Below, one piece after another: positions 41,929 through 49,068 of a stretch of 64,000 bases of DNA (position 1 is its first letter; each line of letters begins with the position of its first letter). The stretch is from Pseudomonadota bacterium (GTDB taxonomy: Bacteria > Myxococcota_A > UBA796 > CAJQPC01), in NCBI GenBank assembly GCA_024228935.1, contig JAAESX010000132.1:1-64000 (forward strand), given 5' to 3'. Under the pieces are notes generated by a model, which had not been told where the DNA came from, made no database searches, and saw only the letters and a list, made by a program, of their open reading frames with translations. The position numbers were made by a program, and so were the translations under genes.

Positions 41929-42849
41929 TCAGACGGGCATCTCGGCGATGTCGACGTTGCCGCCACTGAGCACGACGCCGACACGCTGACCACCGAACCG
42001 GTCGCGGTGCCTCAGCACCGCGGCCAACCCCACCGCCGCGCTGGGCTCGATCACGAGCTTCATCCGCTCCCAGACGAGACGCATCGCCGAGACAATGTCG
42101 TCCTCGTCGACCAGCAGTACGTCTTCGACCGCGTCCCGCAGGATCGGCCAGTTGTGCTCGCCGATCGACACCAGGAGCCCCTTGGCGACGGTCTTCGGCG
42201 AGGGGTCCACGATGCGCTCGCCGGCTCTCTTGCTGCGGTACGCGTCGTCCGCCCCCATGGGCTCGGCGGCGAAGACGGGCACCCCCCGCTCGGCCGCGAC
42301 CAGCGCCATCCCGCCGACCAGGCCGCCGCCGCCGATGGGCGCGACGAGCGCCGAGAGCCCCTCGACCTGATCGAGCAGCTCCAAGGCGCAGGTCCCCTGA
42401 CCGGCGATGACGTCCGGGTGGTCGAACGGCGGCACGTAGACCGCGCCCGTCTCGTCCGCGACGCGGGTCCGCACCTCGAGACGCCCAGCCAGGGTCGGCG
42501 GACACAACACGACCGATCCGCCGTAGCCACGAACGGCGTCCTGCTTCACCTGGGGAGCGTCGCTGGGCATGACGATGGTCGCCTCGATCCCGCTCGCCCG
42601 CGCGGACCACGCCAGGGCCTGCCCGAAGTTGCCGCTGCTGTCGGTCACGACCCGCTCGACCCCTTCGAGCCGGAGCACGGCGTTCAGCGCACCCCGGGGC
42701 TTGAACGAGCCTGTCTTCTGCAGGCTCTCGCACTTGAAGAACAGCTCGCAGCCGGCGAGCTCGTCCAGGGTCGAGCAGGTCAGCACCGGGGTCACGTGGA
42801 GCCGGCCAGCGGTCCGATCGCGCGCAGCCAGGACGTCGTCGTAGGTCAT
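41929..42849 (-). CDS. PLP-dependent threonine/serine dehydratase (or serine racemase)
   Basis: 306 residues, fold type II. SLQKTGSFKPRGALNAVLRL carries the Schiff-base Lys, SSGNFGQALAW the phosphate/substrate loop, APIGGGGLVGG the phosphate-binding Gly-rich loop, and LSGGNVDI the C-terminal pyridine contact. It is the catalytic domain only, without an ACT domain, as in catabolic threonine dehydratase or serine racemase. Divergent promoter shared with the propeller protein gene. Confidence 0.88.
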   Translation of the reverse strand: MTYDDVLAARDRTAGRLHVTPVLTCSTLDELAGCELFFKCESLQKTGSFKPRGALNAVLRLEGVERVVTDSSGNFGQALAWSARASGIEATIVMPSDAPQVKQDAVRGYGGSVVLCPPTLAGRLEVRTRVADETGAVYVPPFDHPDVIAGQGTCALELLDQVEGLSALVAPIGGGGLVGGMALVAAERGVPVFAAEPMGADDAYRSKRAGERIVDPSPKTVAKGLLVSIGEHNWPILRDAVEDVLLVDEDDIVSAMRLVWERMKLVIEPSAAVGLAAVLRHRDRFGGQRVGVVLSGGNVDIAEMPV

Positions 42850-42854
42850 GTTCC

Positions 42855-42864
42855 CGGCTAACCT
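42855..42864. promoter_or_regulatory. Overlapping divergent -10 boxes
   Basis: CGGCTAACCT reads TAACCT on plus (42859-42864, six bases before ATG 42871) and TAGCCG on minus (42860-42855, five bases before ATG 42849). Same architecture as at 33750-33759. Confidence 0.5.
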
Positions 42865-42870
42865 GGGCCC

Positions 42871-44430
42871 ATGCTCTGGATCTCACTCGCCTACGCCGGC
42901 TCCGCTCAGACCGACTTCGATGAAGAGGGCCTCTTCCCGGGGGCGGTCGAAGGCGGCAACCTCGTGGTCACGGACTCCTCGTCCTGGACGCTCGAACAGC
43001 TCCTGGAGCTCGAGGGCCAGCTCCGCCTGCGCTTGACCGAGGGCGACCAGGTCAGCGTCTCCATCGGCAGCGAGAGTTGGACCGCCGCCTACACCGAGGG
43101 CGGTGGCGTCGGCGTCGAGCGTCACGTCGTGCACACCCCCTCGCACCGGGCGTGGGTCCCGGACGCCGTCCCGACCATCGAGCCCGACGGGGAGTGGTGG
43201 GATGGCAACAACACGCTGCACTGCGACGTGCTGGAGCGCGACGGCACGACCCGGCTCTACTGGACCGGCGAGATGACCCCCGGCTACGCCTACCGCCAGA
43301 TCGGCTTCGCCACGAGCGTCGACCTGCAGACCTGGACCGAGTCCGAGACCAACCCGGTCCTGACCATCGACTACAACCGGGAGACCATCGACGGCATCCA
43401 CGTGCACATGCCCACCGTCGTCGAGCAGACCGGCGCCTGGACGATGCTGTACAGCTGCTACCAGAACGACCTGGGCAACCGGCTGTGCCGCGCCACCAGC
43501 GACGACGGAGAGGTCTGGTCGCCTCAGGGCATCGCGCTGGACTTCGGCGGCACCGGCGAGTTCGACGAGGGCAGCCTGCGCATGCCCGAGATGTGGGTCG
43601 GCGACGACGGGACCTGGCACGTGCTCTACAACGGCACCGAGCCCGGCGAGCACTACGGACCGACCGGCTACGCGACCAGCCCCGACGGCGTGACGTGGAC
43701 CAAGCAAGGCGCCATCACCGACGACGAGAACCTGTTGCAGGGCGGCGGCCTGGTCCGCACCCCCTACGGCCTGGAGCAGGTCTACAACGTCGACGCGCAC
43801 TTCGAGACCGCCATCGCAGACCCCGCGGACCCTTCGGTCTGGACGCCGCTGGTCGACACGCTCGGCGAGTCCCTCACGCCGGACCGGCTGCCCGACGACT
43901 ACGGCGCGGGCTACATCCAGGCCCCGACGCTGCTGGACCGCGAAGGCACGCTCCACATGTGGTTCAACGCCTATGGCGCGGACGCGGACGCGACGTTCCA
44001 CGAGCGCCTCTGGCACGCGCGCTCGGTCCCCCAGCCCGGCGCCTGGTATGACCTGGCGTTCCGCTGGGACGGCGAATCCCTGTGGGTCGAGTGGACCGAC
44101 GACCTGGGCCTGGTCGCCAGCCAGACGGTCGACGTCGCCGAGGTCGACACGGTGACCATCCAGGCCACCGGACGAGCCGAGGTGGACTCGGCCAGCCTGT
44201 CGTGGACCCAGCTGGACGAGGACCTGGAAGACAGCGGCACCCCGACCGACTCCGATCCGGCTGGTGACAGCGAGACGGACAGCCCCAGCGACAGCGAGCC
44301 CACGGACCCGCCCTCGGAAGAGGAAGAGGGCTGCGGTGGCTGCGGCGGCGGCGTGCCCAGCGCACTGGGGGCGATCCTCGCCATGGCGCTCCTGCGCCGG
44401 CGCGTGGACGGCGAGGACGGAATCCGCTAG
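42871..44430 (+). CDS. Five-bladed-propeller (GH43/GH32-like) surface protein with MYXO-CTERM-like tail
   Basis: 519 residues. Short leader MLWISLAYAGSAQT (A-Y-A site). The middle has glycosidase-propeller repeats: TRLYWTGEMTPGYAYRQIGF, SVDLQTWTESETNPVLTIDY, WTMLYSCYQNDLGNRLCRAT, WHVLYNGTEPGEHYGPTGYA, LHMWFNAYGADADATFHERL. A laminin-G-like segment follows, then a Ser/Asp/Thr/Pro linker and EEGCGGCGGGVPSALGAILA, hydrophobic helix, RRR, and nine more residues. Likely acts on or binds polysaccharide at the surface; catalytic acids not assigned. Confidence 0.8.
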   Translation: MLWISLAYAGSAQTDFDEEGLFPGAVEGGNLVVTDSSSWTLEQLLELEGQLRLRLTEGDQVSVSIGSESWTAAYTEGGGVGVERHVVHTPSHRAWVPDAVPTIEPDGEWWDGNNTLHCDVLERDGTTRLYWTGEMTPGYAYRQIGFATSVDLQTWTESETNPVLTIDYNRETIDGIHVHMPTVVEQTGAWTMLYSCYQNDLGNRLCRATSDDGEVWSPQGIALDFGGTGEFDEGSLRMPEMWVGDDGTWHVLYNGTEPGEHYGPTGYATSPDGVTWTKQGAITDDENLLQGGGLVRTPYGLEQVYNVDAHFETAIADPADPSVWTPLVDTLGESLTPDRLPDDYGAGYIQAPTLLDREGTLHMWFNAYGADADATFHERLWHARSVPQPGAWYDLAFRWDGESLWVEWTDDLGLVASQTVDVAEVDTVTIQATGRAEVDSASLSWTQLDEDLEDSGTPTDSDPAGDSETDSPSDSEPTDPPSEEEEGCGGCGGGVPSALGAILAMALLRRRVDGEDGIR

Positions 44431-44454
44431 ACGGGCCCCATCTGGAGGGCGATC

Positions 44455-44625
44455 ATGAGCGCCGAGAACACCACCGAGCACAGCGGCATCTACGCGTACC
44501 CGGGCGTCATCGCGACGGTCATCACCATCGTCGTCGGTGTCATCTTCATCGGCGGCCTGTACGCCGGCGCGAGCGGTGGCGACCACGGCGGTGACCACGC
44601 GCCCACGGAAGAGGCCGCGCACTGA
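44455..44625 (+). CDS. Small single-pass membrane protein
   Basis: 56 residues: soluble start MSAENTTEHSGIYAYP, one helix GVIATVITIVVGVIFIGGLY, and a His/Glu tail (GGDHGGDHAPTEEAAH) that could bind metal. CTGGAGGGCG precedes the ATG. Short proteins of this shape accompany respiratory oxidases, but no such genes adjoin. It ends in CTGA, where the AlkB gene seems to start. Confidence 0.6.
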   Translation: MSAENTTEHSGIYAYPGVIATVITIVVGVIFIGGLYAGASGGDHGGDHAPTEEAAH

Positions 44626-45248
44626 TCCGCGAGGAGCTGGCCTTCGGGGCCTGGCTCGATCGCGACGATGCATGGCTGGCCCCTGACGAGGCCACCGAGC
44701 TCCAGGAGCGGCTCCGTGACGAGGTCACGTGGGAGCAACGCTCGATCCGCGTCTTCGGGCGAGAGATCCCGCAGCCGCGCCTGATCGGCTGGTCGGGTGA
44801 GCTGCCCTACCGGTACTCGGGCCAGACGCTCGAGCCGCGCGCTGCGACACCCGTCCTCGACGAGCTGCTGGCCCGCATCGTCGAGGTCACGGGCGTGCCG
44901 TTCAATCACATCCTGCTGAACCGCTACCGCAGCGGACGCGACGCGATGGGCGTGCACGCGGACAACGAGCCCGAGTTGGGTCCGTGGCCCACCATCGCCG
45001 CCATCAGCTTCGGCGCGATCCGGCCCTTCCTCATCGAGCCGAAGGAGAAGCGCGGACGGAAGAAGCACCGCAAGCGCATCCCGCTGCAGCACGGCTCGCT
45101 GCTCGTGATGGGCGGCCGGATGCAGCACACCTGGCGGCACGCGGTTCCGCGCGTCAACGGTCTGGTCGACGAGCGGATCAACCTGACGTTCCGGCTCCTG
45201 CACGGGCCGCCGGGCTGGCGTGGCGAGGGGCCCCCGCCCAGGTCCTGA
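44622..45248 (+). CDS. AlkB-family 2-oxoglutarate/Fe(II) dioxygenase (possible CTG start)
   Basis: About 208 residues. HADNEPELG (HxD iron ligands), MQHTWRHAVP (third His) and RINLTFR (2-oxoglutarate-binding Arg) are the AlkB core; TWEQRSIRVFGREIPQPRLI and GWSGELPYRYSGQ form the substrate lid. It repairs alkylated bases in DNA or RNA. Homology reaches far upstream of the first GTG (44895), and the frame contains no ATG, GTG or TTG before it; CTG 44622, overlapping the previous stop as CTGA, is the likely start by analogy with the many GTGA junctions here. Confidence 0.85.
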   Translation: MIREELAFGAWLDRDDAWLAPDEATELQERLRDEVTWEQRSIRVFGREIPQPRLIGWSGELPYRYSGQTLEPRAATPVLDELLARIVEVTGVPFNHILLNRYRSGRDAMGVHADNEPELGPWPTIAAISFGAIRPFLIEPKEKRGRKKHRKRIPLQHGSLLVMGGRMQHTWRHAVPRVNGLVDERINLTFRLLHGPPGWRGEGPPPRS

Positions 45249-45572
45249 CTACTCGTCCGACCAGATGTCGCAGTCGACGTCGTCCAGGTCGCCGCACGAC
45301 GCGGCCTTCACTTCCTGGACGCAGTCGCGGCCCTTGGCCTCGTCGTAGGTCGAGCCGGCGAGGTCCCCCAGGTCGAGCACGATGTCGGCACCGTCGGCGG
45401 CGTCGTCGAGACACGCGTCGTCGTCGTCGCCGTACAGGTCCGCGTAGTCCGCAGCGTGGCACTCCTCGAGCTTGGGGCAGAGAGCCTTGGCGTAGACGTC
45501 CGGGAAGTCCTCTTCCGGGATGGCGCAGGCGACGAGGGACGAGGCGAGGACGACGATGGAGAGGCGCTTCAT
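45249..45572 (-). CDS. Small Cys-containing lipoprotein
   Basis: 107 residues with a full-length leader MKRLSIVVLASSLVACAIPE (basic start, Cys at residue 16). The mature part has Cys in LCPKLEECHAADYADLY, DACLDDAA, DCVQEVKAASCGDLDDVDC, a pattern seen in small disulfide-bonded Myxococcota lipoproteins. Abuts the AlkB gene tail to tail. Confidence 0.7.
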   Translation of the reverse strand: MKRLSIVVLASSLVACAIPEEDFPDVYAKALCPKLEECHAADYADLYGDDDDACLDDAADGADIVLDLGDLAGSTYDEAKGRDCVQEVKAASCGDLDDVDCDIWSDE

Positions 45573-45578
45573 GCCCGG

Positions 45579-45584
45579 GGGCTA
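45579..45584 (-). promoter_or_regulatory. -10 box of small lipoprotein gene
   Basis: TAGCCC on the minus strand, six bases before ATG 45572; it overlaps the stop of the upstream RpiB-like gene. Confidence 0.35.
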
Positions 45585-46022
45585 ACGGCGGCCCTCGACC
45601 TCGGCGAGCAACGCGACCCCTTCCGCTCCATCGGTCCCCCGCTCGGTCGAGAACCAGGCCTCGAGGATCTCCTTCGCCATGTCGTCGGACACCCGACGGT
45701 TCGAGAGGCACAGCACGTTCGCGTGGTTCCAGACGCGGGCGCCGGCGGCGGTGCCCGGGTCCTCGCACAGCGCCGCACGCACACCCTGGAGCTTGTTCGC
45801 CGCGATGGAGATGCCGGTCCCCGTCCAACAGCAGAAGACGCCCTCGTCGCACGCTCCCGACGCGACGGCCCGAGCGGCCTCCTCGGCCACCAGCGCCCAG
45901 GGCTCATCCTGGCCCGAGCGCACGGCACCGAAGGGCACCACCTCGTGCCCTCGACGCTCCAACTCGGCACGCAGGACACGGTGGACGGGGTACGGCTCGT
46001 CGCTGCAGAACGCGATGCGCAT
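45582..46022 (-). CDS. RpiB/LacAB-family sugar-phosphate isomerase
   Basis: 146 residues from ATG 46022 (MRIAFCSDEPYPVHRVLRAE). GVFCCWTGTGISIAANKLQG is the RpiB active-site loop with the catalytic Cys and the anion-binding GTG, and NVLCLSNRRVSDDMAKEILE is the second conserved stretch. It interconverts ribose-5-P and ribulose-5-P or related sugar phosphates. GGTGGAGG lies before the ATG; an upstream in-frame start would add an unlikely MYTAGGGP. Confidence 0.8.
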   Translation of the reverse strand: MRIAFCSDEPYPVHRVLRAELERRGHEVVPFGAVRSGQDEPWALVAEEAARAVASGACDEGVFCCWTGTGISIAANKLQGVRAALCEDPGTAAGARVWNHANVLCLSNRRVSDDMAKEILEAWFSTERGTDGAEGVALLAEVEGRR

Positions 46023-46039
46023 GGGGCCTCCACCCGCGG

Positions 46040-46143
46040 TATACACCGCGACTCGGTGGCCGACGGACGAGGACGTCTACTGGGGCGACGGGACCGGCGA
46101 CGAGATGTGCCTGGGTACGATGTTCCTGACCCGGACGGGTTAG
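46040..46143 (+). pseudogene. C-terminal remnant of a copper type II ascorbate-dependent monooxygenase-like protein
   Basis: The plus frame ends YTATRWPTDEDVYWGDGTGD, EMCLGTMFLTRTG, then TAG. WGDGTxDEMCLG is the conserved C-terminal motif of the PHM/DBH-like copper monooxygenase family. Only this last exon-sized piece of about 33 residues is left; upstream the reverse strand codes for the RpiB-like protein. Confidence 0.5.
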
Positions 46144-46170
46144 ATCGGCGCCCTCGGCCGTATCCAGAGC

Positions 46171-46665
46171 ATGAGGTCCCTGATCGCCCGCGCCGGTTTC
46201 GCCGGCCTGCTTGCCGTGTACACGCTGCTGGTCGTGTACGGGTACCCCCAGCTGCCCGAGATGATGGCGTCCAACTTCAACGGCGCCGGGGACCCACACG
46301 CATGGCAGACCAAGGCCACGTTCGTGGGCCTCTTCACCGCGGCCGGCGTCGGCTCGTTCCTGCTGGTCGGCCTCAGTGCCTCGCTGATCCGCCGCACCCC
46401 GGCCCACCTGCTGAGCATCCCGAACAAGGACTACTGGATGGCCCCCGGGCGCGCCGAGCAAACCGTCGCGACCCTCTCCAACCGCCTCCTGGAGTTCTGC
46501 AACGTCTCGCTGGTCGGCCTGGTCCACCTGTTCCACCACCTCTGCGCGACGAACGTGGCCGGCAATCCGCACCTGCCCTCGGGCTTCGGGTGGGGCTTCG
46601 CCGGGTACATGATCTTCACGCTCGTCTGGACCGCCTGGTTGATCCTCAGCTACCGGCGCCCCTGA
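46171..46665 (+). CDS. DUF1648-type membrane protein
   Basis: 164 residues, four hydrophobic helices. The loop after the first helix, LPEMMASNFNGAGDPHAWQT, is the DUF1648 signature (P-x-x-x-x-x-H-x-N/G...W). Family members include SdpI-like immunity proteins, but this is a short form with no toxin nearby. Later HLFHHLCATNVAGNPHLPSG lies in a loop. Function unknown. Confidence 0.7.
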   Translation: MRSLIARAGFAGLLAVYTLLVVYGYPQLPEMMASNFNGAGDPHAWQTKATFVGLFTAAGVGSFLLVGLSASLIRRTPAHLLSIPNKDYWMAPGRAEQTVATLSNRLLEFCNVSLVGLVHLFHHLCATNVAGNPHLPSGFGWGFAGYMIFTLVWTAWLILSYRRP

Positions 46666-46788
46666 CGACTGACCGACAGGGGGGGTGCCAGTCAGCCGAC
46701 ACCTGCCCCCGCCAAGTGCCCGGGATCGCGTGACGAGCGCCACGGCACGCGCCTTGCGACAGGTCCATGGGAAGCCAAGGAGGCTCCC

Positions 46789-47067
46789 ATGACCGTCCGC
46801 ATCGCCCGACTCTTCATCGCCTGTGCCCACGTCCTGCTCGCCTGGGCCGACCGCCTCATCCCGCGCGTGGTCGAGCCGCCGAGCGTGCCCCCAGCGCTCC
46901 GAGCGCGTCGCTCCATCCTGCCGATGCCGTGCCCGCCTCCACGCCGACCGACCCTGCCGTCGCTCGGCGAGGAGCCCACCGTCCTGGTGATGCGCTCGCT
47001 CAGCTCGGCCGACTCGCCGACCGTCCTGATGGACCCGGTCGGCATCCTCGAACTGCTCGAGGACTGA
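46789..47067 (+). CDS. Small hypothetical protein
   Basis: 92 residues: a hydrophobic/amphipathic start (MTVRIARLFIACAHVLLAWA), a Pro/Arg-rich middle and an acidic end. AAGGAGG at ideal distance from the ATG is the strongest ribosome-binding site in the window, which supports real translation. Convergent and nearly abutting the SGNH gene. Not recognised. Confidence 0.5.
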   Translation: MTVRIARLFIACAHVLLAWADRLIPRVVEPPSVPPALRARRSILPMPCPPPRRPTLPSLGEEPTVLVMRSLSSADSPTVLMDPVGILELLED

Positions 47068-47068
47068 G

Positions 47069-48049
47069 CTACGGGCCGGCGGGCCCCAGCCCGTACTCCT
47101 CGATCGCCGCCGCGAGCGCCTTGCCGGAGATCTCGCATCCCAGCGGTCGCAGGTGGTTGGTGTCGAAGAAGAGCTCGTCCTGGGTGTAGCCACTGTCCTG
47201 CAGGGCCTCGCAGACCCGCGCGATGTGGGCGCCCTCGGGCAGCTCGGCGTCCAGGCCGAGGCAGGCCACACCGCCCTCGCGGTCCTGCACCGGGTAGTTC
47301 ACGAAAAGGACCTCGAAGCCCTCGCGCTTGCCGAGCTCCCAGATCAGGTCGTGGTTGCCGTACGTGTTGTCGCGCTGGTGCTTCCCCGGCGGCGGCAGGG
47401 CCTGGGCGGACATCCGGCGACCGGTGCCGCCCGTCGTCCGCTCGACCGCGACCCGCAGGAAGTAGTAGGCGCGGCTGTAGAACAGGAGCTCCTGCAGCCG
47501 GCTCGTGCCCGCGGTGGCGTGCACCAGGTCGTCGCGCAGGTCGTCGCGCGTCTGGGCGTCCACGATGATGAGGTCCGGGTCGAAGTCCAGCAGCTGGTGG
47601 CGGATGAGCTTCAGGGACTGCAGCGAGCCGTACCCCGAGATGCCCGCGTTGATGAGCTGGACCCCCTCGGCGCCGTGCGTGGCGTGCAGCTCGGCCTCGG
47701 CGACCGCGGGGTAGGACTCCTGCCAGTCGACCCCGGCCCCATACGTCTGCGAGTCGCCGAGCGCGAACGCCCGCCAGTGCCCGTCGGGCTTGGCGCGCTC
47801 GACGTCCTTGCCGTACCGGAAGCCGTCGGTGTTCAGGCCCTGGGACCACAGCGGAAGCTCCGCCCGGACCCAGCCCAGCTCCGGGTGGTACTTCATCGCG
47901 CCGTTCTCGACGTGCACCTGGATCTCGGGCTCGGGGATGCTCGCTCGTCCGACCTCGCTCTTCGCCAGCCGCGCCACGCCCTCGGCGGCGACCAGGACCA
48001 GAACCGTGGTGATCCCGGCGAAGACGATCTTCTTCAGCGTGCCCTGCAT
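47069..48049 (-). CDS. Membrane-anchored SGNH-fold protein (copy 2)
   Basis: 326 residues from ATG 48049. N-terminal anchor KKIVFAGITTVLVLVAAEGV, then LGWVRAELPL, block I FALGDSQTYGAGVDWQESYP, INAGISGYGSLQSLKLIRHQ, and DTNHLRPLG as the Asp/His block. The layout resembles SGNH hydrolase/acyl-esterase or AlgX/AlgJ-like acetyltransferase domains acting on surface polysaccharide. Strongly similar throughout to the gene directly upstream, so a tandem duplication. Confidence 0.75.
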   Translation of the reverse strand: MQGTLKKIVFAGITTVLVLVAAEGVARLAKSEVGRASIPEPEIQVHVENGAMKYHPELGWVRAELPLWSQGLNTDGFRYGKDVERAKPDGHWRAFALGDSQTYGAGVDWQESYPAVAEAELHATHGAEGVQLINAGISGYGSLQSLKLIRHQLLDFDPDLIIVDAQTRDDLRDDLVHATAGTSRLQELLFYSRAYYFLRVAVERTTGGTGRRMSAQALPPPGKHQRDNTYGNHDLIWELGKREGFEVLFVNYPVQDREGGVACLGLDAELPEGAHIARVCEALQDSGYTQDELFFDTNHLRPLGCEISGKALAAAIEEYGLGPAGP

Positions 48050-48056
48050 CGGGCCG

Positions 48057-48062
48057 ACCATA
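48057..48062 (-). promoter_or_regulatory. -10 box deciding the start of SGNH copy 2
   Basis: TATGGT on the minus strand. Its internal ATG (48061) is an in-frame possible start, but the box lies seven bases before ATG 48049, which is therefore preferred. Confidence 0.45.
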
Positions 48063-48069
48063 CCCCGCG

Positions 48070-49044
48070 TCAGGGACCGAGGCCGTGCTCCTCGATGGCC
48101 TCGGCGAGCGCCTTGCCCGCGATCTCACAGCCCAGCGGCTTCATGTGGTTCCGGTCGAAGAACAGGTCGAACGGCTTGTGGCCGCTGGCCTGGAGCGCCT
48201 CGCAGACCCGAGCGACCTTGGCGCCCTCGGGCAGCTCGCCGTCGAGCACCAGACAGGCCACCCGGTCCTTCCTGGCCCAGACGGGGTAGTCGACGAACAG
48301 GACGTCGAAGCCCTCGCGCTCGCCGAGCTCCTGGATCAGATCGTGGTTGCCGTAGGTGGTGTCCCGCGAGATGTGGCCGTCCTCGGGGAGCGCCTGTGCG
48401 GACATCCGCCGGCCGGTCCCACCCGTCGAGCGCTCGACCGCCACGCGCAGGAAGTAGTAGGCGCGGCTGTAGAACAGCACCTCCTGGACCTTCGACACCC
48501 CGGCGACCGATCGGACGAGGTCGTCCCGCAGGTCGTCCCGCGTCTGGGCGTCGACGATGATCAGGTCGGGGTCGTAGTCCAGCAGCTGGTACCGGATGAG
48601 CTTCAGCGCCTGCAGCGAGCCGTAGCCCGAGATGCCCGCGTTGATGAGCTGGACGCCGGCCGCGTCGTGTTGCTCCTTCAGCGCCTTCTCGGCGACCGCC
48701 GGGTAGGACTCCTTCCACTTCACGCCAGCGCCGTACGTCTGCGAGTCGCCGAGCGTGAACGCTCGCCAGACGCCGTCCGGCTTGACCGGGTCGACCTCTT
48801 CCTTGCCGTACCGGAAGCCGGCGGCGTTGATGCCCTCGGACGGCAACGGCAGCTCGGCCCGGACCCAGCCCAGCTCGGGGTGGAACGCCATGGCTCCCCC
48901 CGCGACGTGGTCCTCGATCTCCTTGGCGGGGATCGTGGCCCGAGCGGCCTCGCCCTTCACGATGCGAGCGACGCCCTCGACGACCGCCAGGATCACGACG
49001 GTCGTGATCAGGGTGAAGACCATCTTCTTCAGTGTCGACCGCAC
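48070..49044 (-). CDS. Membrane-anchored SGNH-fold protein (copy 1)
   Basis: 324 residues from GTG, preceded by CAGGAG. Anchor KKMVFTLITTVVILAVVEGV; block I FTLGDSQTYGAGVKWKESYP; INAGISGYGSLQALKLIRYQ; RDDLRDDLVRSV; and DRNHMKPLG. It shares nearly every motif with copy 2 downstream, in the same order. Probably modifies acyl groups on an envelope polysaccharide; exact chemistry not determinable. Confidence 0.75.
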   Translation of the reverse strand: MRSTLKKMVFTLITTVVILAVVEGVARIVKGEAARATIPAKEIEDHVAGGAMAFHPELGWVRAELPLPSEGINAAGFRYGKEEVDPVKPDGVWRAFTLGDSQTYGAGVKWKESYPAVAEKALKEQHDAAGVQLINAGISGYGSLQALKLIRYQLLDYDPDLIIVDAQTRDDLRDDLVRSVAGVSKVQEVLFYSRAYYFLRVAVERSTGGTGRRMSAQALPEDGHISRDTTYGNHDLIQELGEREGFDVLFVDYPVWARKDRVACLVLDGELPEGAKVARVCEALQASGHKPFDLFFDRNHMKPLGCEIAGKALAEAIEEHGLGP

Positions 49045-49062
49045 GGGCGCTCCTGGGCGGCG

Positions 49063-49068
49063 ACTATA
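49063..49068 (-). promoter_or_regulatory. -10 box upstream of SGNH copy 1
   Basis: TATAGT on the minus strand, 18 bases before GTG 49044 with CAGGAG between, so this one gives a short leader with a Shine-Dalgarno. It overlaps the last codons of the thiolase gene. Confidence 0.55.

Noticed and set aside
46171..46665. Bacteriocin immunity system (SdpI-like)
   Set aside because: The DUF1648 resemblance is only to the short signature and there is no toxin gene next to it.
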